A stretch of DNA of 64,000 bases from Bacteroidaceae bacterium. Lineage in GTDB: Bacteria > Bacteroidota > Bacteroidia > Bacteroidales > Bacteroidaceae. The translations under genes were made by a program, and so were the position numbers. The DNA is taken from the NCBI GenBank assembly GCA_017517605.1, contig JAFWYQ010000113.1, positions 1 to 64,000 on the forward strand. Direction: 5' to 3'. Numbering within the stretch: position 1 is the stretch's first letter; each line of letters begins with the position of its first letter. This document shows, one piece after another, positions 61,308 through 64,000 of the stretch. Below the pieces are notes generated by a model, which saw only the letters and a list, made by a program, of their open reading frames with translations, was not told the DNA's origin and did no database searches.

Positions 61308-62162
61308 TCAGTCAAATAGGGTACGCATTGTTCCGCCATAAGGGTGTGCATCGTGTTCGGACAACTCGAAAATGATGGTGGGTGAGGTGCGCGGAAGTGC
61401 CATGAGGCGGACATCCTGGCCGATGCTTTTCCCGATGCTCTCCAGGGCGGAGGCTACGGTGTGGTAGGCTAGCTCGGGACGGTTGTTCTCGCGACTGAGG
61501 TGGCATAGCCATACGTGGCGGAGATGGGGTGGGTAGTTGTCGGCAAGGAATTGGCCTGCCTCGCGGTTGGAGAGGTGTCCCTTGTCGCCACTGATGCGCA
61601 TTTGCAATTGTAGCGGATAGGAGCTGTTGGCCAGCATCTGCTCGTCGTAGTTGGCCTCGAGTATCAGGTAGTGGCTCTGTGCCACGTAGTGCTTTACGGT
61701 GTCGGTGATGTGGCCGATGTCGGTGATGAAGCAGAAGTTGATGTTGCCGCACCAGATGCTGTAGCCTACATTGTCGCTTCCGTCGTGGGGGATTTCGAAG
61801 GGGGTGATGTGGAGGTCGCGCACGATGGTTTCTTCTCCCTTTTGGATTATCCGTCGGTTGACGGGGCTTACTTTCTTGGTCATGCAATAGCTTTTCTGCA
61901 TGCCTTTGTGGATGGTGTCGGTGGTGTAGACGGGGATGTTGCACCCTTCGCTGAGGTTGCCTACGGTGCGGATGTGGTCGGCATGGTCGTGGGTGACAAA
62001 CACGGCAAGGATGCTCTCGAGGGCAATGCCCCGTTCGCGCAGCACTTTCTTGATGGTGCGTATGCCTATGCCGGCATCGATGAGTATGCCGTATGATTGG
62101 GTGCCGAGGTAGAAGCAGTTGCCATCGCTACCACTGGCCAGACTTATGAATCTTAGTTTCAT
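61308..62162 (-). CDS. MBL-fold metallo-hydrolase (YycJ/WalJ-like)
   Basis: 284 aa. FVTHDHADHIRTVGNL is the HxHxDH zinc motif, with further ligands in EIPHDGSDNVGYS and CHLSRENNRPE. MKLRFISLASGSDGNCFYLGT is the typical start of YycJ-type hydrolases, which may act on phosphodiester substrates such as DNA. Cytoplasmic, single gene. No neighbour hints at a pathway. Confidence 0.87.
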   Translation of the reverse strand: MKLRFISLASGSDGNCFYLGTQSYGILIDAGIGIRTIKKVLRERGIALESILAVFVTHDHADHIRTVGNLSEGCNIPVYTTDTIHKGMQKSYCMTKKVSPVNRRIIQKGEETIVRDLHITPFEIPHDGSDNVGYSIWCGNINFCFITDIGHITDTVKHYVAQSHYLILEANYDEQMLANSSYPLQLQMRISGDKGHLSNREAGQFLADNYPPHLRHVWLCHLSRENNRPELAYHTVASALESIGKSIGQDVRLMALPRTSPTIIFELSEHDAHPYGGTMRTLFD

Positions 62163-62355
62163 CTCTTCTTTCTCTCTTTTTTGGGGGTGAGAAGGATTCT
62201 TTGGGGGAGAATACTCTCCTGAAATACTGCCTTGCGTGGACGAAGGTAATACAATTAGCCTACAAAAGGAAATAAAATGGTGAAAAAATAGAGAATTTCC
62301 TTTTTTTATAAAACATTTAAGGGGGGTGAAGCGTTATTGTATACGATAGAGAAAA

Positions 62356-62363
62356 TATATTTG
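62356..62363 (+). promoter_or_regulatory. -7 box of the small lipoprotein gene
   Basis: TATATTTG, 11 nt before the ATG at 62375, so the leader is very short. Upstream TTG at 62337 is closer than usual. Confidence 0.45.
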
Positions 62364-62374
62364 TTCAGTTGGAT

Positions 62375-62833
62375 ATGAATAATACGTGGATAAAGAATTT
62401 GGGAATAGTGTTGCTTTCGCTTGGGATGGCATCGTGCGAGGTTTCGAAGGAGGAGGCTGCATGCAAGGTGGCGAAGGAGTTTACGGAGGCTTTCTATAAC
62501 TTGGATGTAAAGAAGGCCAGGGGGTATTGCCATAGGGATTTGCACGCCATCATGGATTTTCGGCATACGAACTTGAGGCAGAGTGACCGGGATTTCTTAA
62601 AGGCTTCGGGGAAGGTGGATGTGAGGGTGATTAAACATGAGTCTGACGTTGATAATATGGTGTTTGTGGATATGGAGATTCGGAATGCCTTGAAAATCGA
62701 TTATATGGCCGACACGTTGTCCATCTGTCCGTGCGACACGTTGAGCTTGACGATTAAAAAGTTCGGCGTGGACAAGTGGTATGTCACCGAATTCTTTAAG
62801 GGAGTTCCTGTAAATAATCTTGAAGTTGAATAA
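62375..62833 (+). CDS. Small lipoprotein with NTF2/SnoaL-like character
   Basis: 152 aa. MNNTWIKNLGIVLLSLGMASC is a lipoprotein signal with the acylated Cys near residue 21. The mature part (EEAACKVAKEFTEAFYNLDVKKARGYC...) begins like lumazine/NTF2-type DUF4878 domains, with a helix pair followed by beta strands ending VDKWYVTEFFKGVP. Function unknown. TTG at 62369 is two codons upstream, but ATG is preferred. Its last codons are part of a 22-bp tandem duplication. Confidence 0.75.
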   Translation: MNNTWIKNLGIVLLSLGMASCEVSKEEAACKVAKEFTEAFYNLDVKKARGYCHRDLHAIMDFRHTNLRQSDRDFLKASGKVDVRVIKHESDVDNMVFVDMEIRNALKIDYMADTLSICPCDTLSLTIKKFGVDKWYVTEFFKGVPVNNLEVE

Positions 62834-62869
62834 TTCGTAGCTTCCACTTGAATAATTCGTAGCTTGCAC
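62826..62869. repeat. Tandem 22-bp duplication
   Basis: TTGAATAATTCGTAGCTT + CCAC / GCAC at 62826-62847 and 62848-62869, one mismatch. The first unit includes the lipoprotein stop codon; the second ends beside the stop codon of the convergent Omp85 gene. Confidence 0.9.
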
Positions 62870-62871
62870 CA

Positions 62872-64000
62872 TTAGAATGGATAACCTACCGCAAAGTGGA
62901 AGGTCAAGTCGCGTCTGAGGTCGGGATGGAGAATGGGATAGTGGTCGCGGCTATCGACGGGGTAGACGGGATTGACGGCCTTCATACCGAAGTCGAATCG
63001 GAGGATGAAGAATCCCAAATCGGCTCGTAACCCGACACCGTAGGCCATGGCTATTTCGCTGAGGAAGCTATCGATATGGAAGGCGCCTCCGGGTTGTTCT
63101 TCGTATTCGCGCAGAGTCCAGATGTTTCCTGCATCGACGAAGATGGCTCCGTTGAGTTTTCCAATCAGGTTGGTGCGGTATTCGAGGCTCACATCAAGTT
63201 TCATGTCTCCCGATTGGTTGATGAAGTCGATTTTCTTGTCGCCTCCCGAGAAACGTCCGGGGCCTAATGAGCGAACCGACCATCCTCTTACGCTGTTGGC
63301 TCCACCGGAGAAGTAGCGCTTTTCGAATGGGAGCACGGTGGAGTTGCCATAGGGATAGGCTATACCTAAACCTACGTGGATGGAGATGCTGTTGCGCTTG
63401 TCGATGGCGAAATGCTGGATGTAGTCGAAATCGCCCTTGATGTATTGGGCATAGGCGATGTTGCCGATGGCGTATTGTCCATTGCCAGTCTGTCGTTCAT
63501 AGATGGTGTGCGAAATCAGATTCAGCAGATTTCCTGATGTCTCGATGTTGGTGCGTATGGAGAAGCGGCTTTTCCGCTTGTTGCCCGTGATGTTGTCGAT
63601 GTCGGGCGAACTGTAGGAATAGGTGTGTCCCAAACGCATGATGAAGAGGTCCTCGTAGTTGTACTTCAAGATGGAGTTGCTGGCCGTGCTGTTGAGGTAT
63701 TCGTCGCGGAAGGTGGACGATACGGAGGGCATGTACACGTAGTTGATGTCCAACAGGTCGAAGCGGTGTTGTGCACGTTGCTTGGGACTCCATCGGTAAC
63801 TCCATGAGGCTGCCAGCACGCGTCGCGAGAATTCGGGACGCTCCTGGGTGTTGTACTGTATGCCCACCTCGGAGGAGGCACGGATGCGGCGCTTGAAGTC
63901 GGAGGTGAGGAAGGGGAACATGAATCGGGGGAAGTTGAGCGAGGCTTCGGCTCCGTATTCGGTATAGTTGTTGGTGGTGTATCCCTGCAATCCGCTGATG
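62872..64000 (-). CDS. Omp85/BamA-family outer-membrane protein, C-terminal part (TamL-like)
   Basis: The frame is open to the window edge, so the N-terminus (signal and POTRA domains) lies beyond 64000. The visible 376 residues are most of the 16-strand barrel: ANSVRGWSVRSLGPG is the Omp85 VRGF/Y substrate-loop motif, GAIFVDAGNIWTLRE and GVGLRADLGFFILRFDFG are late strands, and the C-terminal residues HFAVGYPF end in Phe. In Bacteroidota such proteins include BamA and the lipidated TamL; the short spacing suggests TamL-like. It is involved in outer-membrane protein assembly. Confidence 0.88.
   Translation of the reverse strand, partial: ISGLQGYTTNNYTEYGAEASLNFPRFMFPFLTSDFKRRIRASSEVGIQYNTQERPEFSRRVLAASWSYRWSPKQRAQHRFDLLDINYVYMPSVSSTFRDEYLNSTASNSILKYNYEDLFIMRLGHTYSYSSPDIDNITGNKRKSRFSIRTNIETSGNLLNLISHTIYERQTGNGQYAIGNIAYAQYIKGDFDYIQHFAIDKRNSISIHVGLGIAYPYGNSTVLPFEKRYFSGGANSVRGWSVRSLGPGRFSGGDKKIDFINQSGDMKLDVSLEYRTNLIGKLNGAIFVDAGNIWTLREYEEQPGGAFHIDSFLSEIAMAYGVGLRADLGFFILRFDFGMKAVNPVYPVDSRDHYPILHPDLRRDLTFHFAVGYPF

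Overview
The window is chromosomal DNA from a member of the order Bacteroidales, most like Bacteroides/Phocaeicola. Evidence: promoters of the Bacteroidota type (-7 TAnnTTTG, -33 TTTG) before many genes, a SusCD-era glycan-enzyme flavour (DUF4450, GH51, GH57), DUF4251/DUF4494/DUF2764 proteins typical of the order, a FadL-like porin and a TamL-like Omp85 protein. Species cannot be named from the sequence alone. Gene starts were often set by the promoter, because several of the longest reading frames begin upstream of a clear promoter.

Layout. 0-0.7 kb: debris of AlbA_2-type and Bro-N-type genes. 0.7-7.5 kb: a large DUF4450 glycosidase-like lipoprotein, an anchored unknown protein and a FadL-family porin. 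7.8-12.8 kb: a glycogen operon (debranching enzyme, GT4, GH57). 12.9-15.1 kb: GH51 arabinofuranosidase. 15.3-23 kb: V-type ATPase operon (E, DUF2764, A, B, D, I, K). 23.1-27.5 kb: GT3 glycogen synthase and glycogen phosphorylase, so glycogen synthesis and breakdown genes flank the ion-pump operon. 28.3-29.5 kb: a 1.2-kb gene-free stretch with three arrays of about 22-bp period and a structured RNA candidate.

29.5-41 kb is a defence island: a PLD-helicase with an Eco57I-type methylase whose specificity half is AT-rich and looks swapped in, a PARIS pair (AriA frameshifted, AriB intact), and a DUF488/partner pair. 41.5-55 kb returns to housekeeping genes: FolK, DegP-type protease, SMR exporter, the agmatine-to-putrescine pair AguA/AguB, YggS, a degenerate kinase, an aminotransferase, an ABC permease and SstT. 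55.4-60.9 kb holds a decayed diversity-generating retroelement and a PIN toxin-antitoxin pair sitting between a 5' fragment and a frameshifted copy of a second ftsZ-like gene. 61-64 kb: two tRNA-Lys(CTT) genes, an MBL hydrolase, a lipoprotein and the 3' part of an Omp85 gene.

The most unusual signals are non-coding. (1) Two RNA candidates (29.1 and 56.0 kb) share a promoter cassette and the same two-helix architecture with different paired bases, which is what a conserved undescribed RNA family would show. (2) Many intergenic spacers, and parts of two coding sequences, are built from short words repeated at fixed spacing (7, 8, 10 or 21-23 bp), often folded as inverted repeats; different loci use different words but the same periods. 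These deserve the first follow-up.
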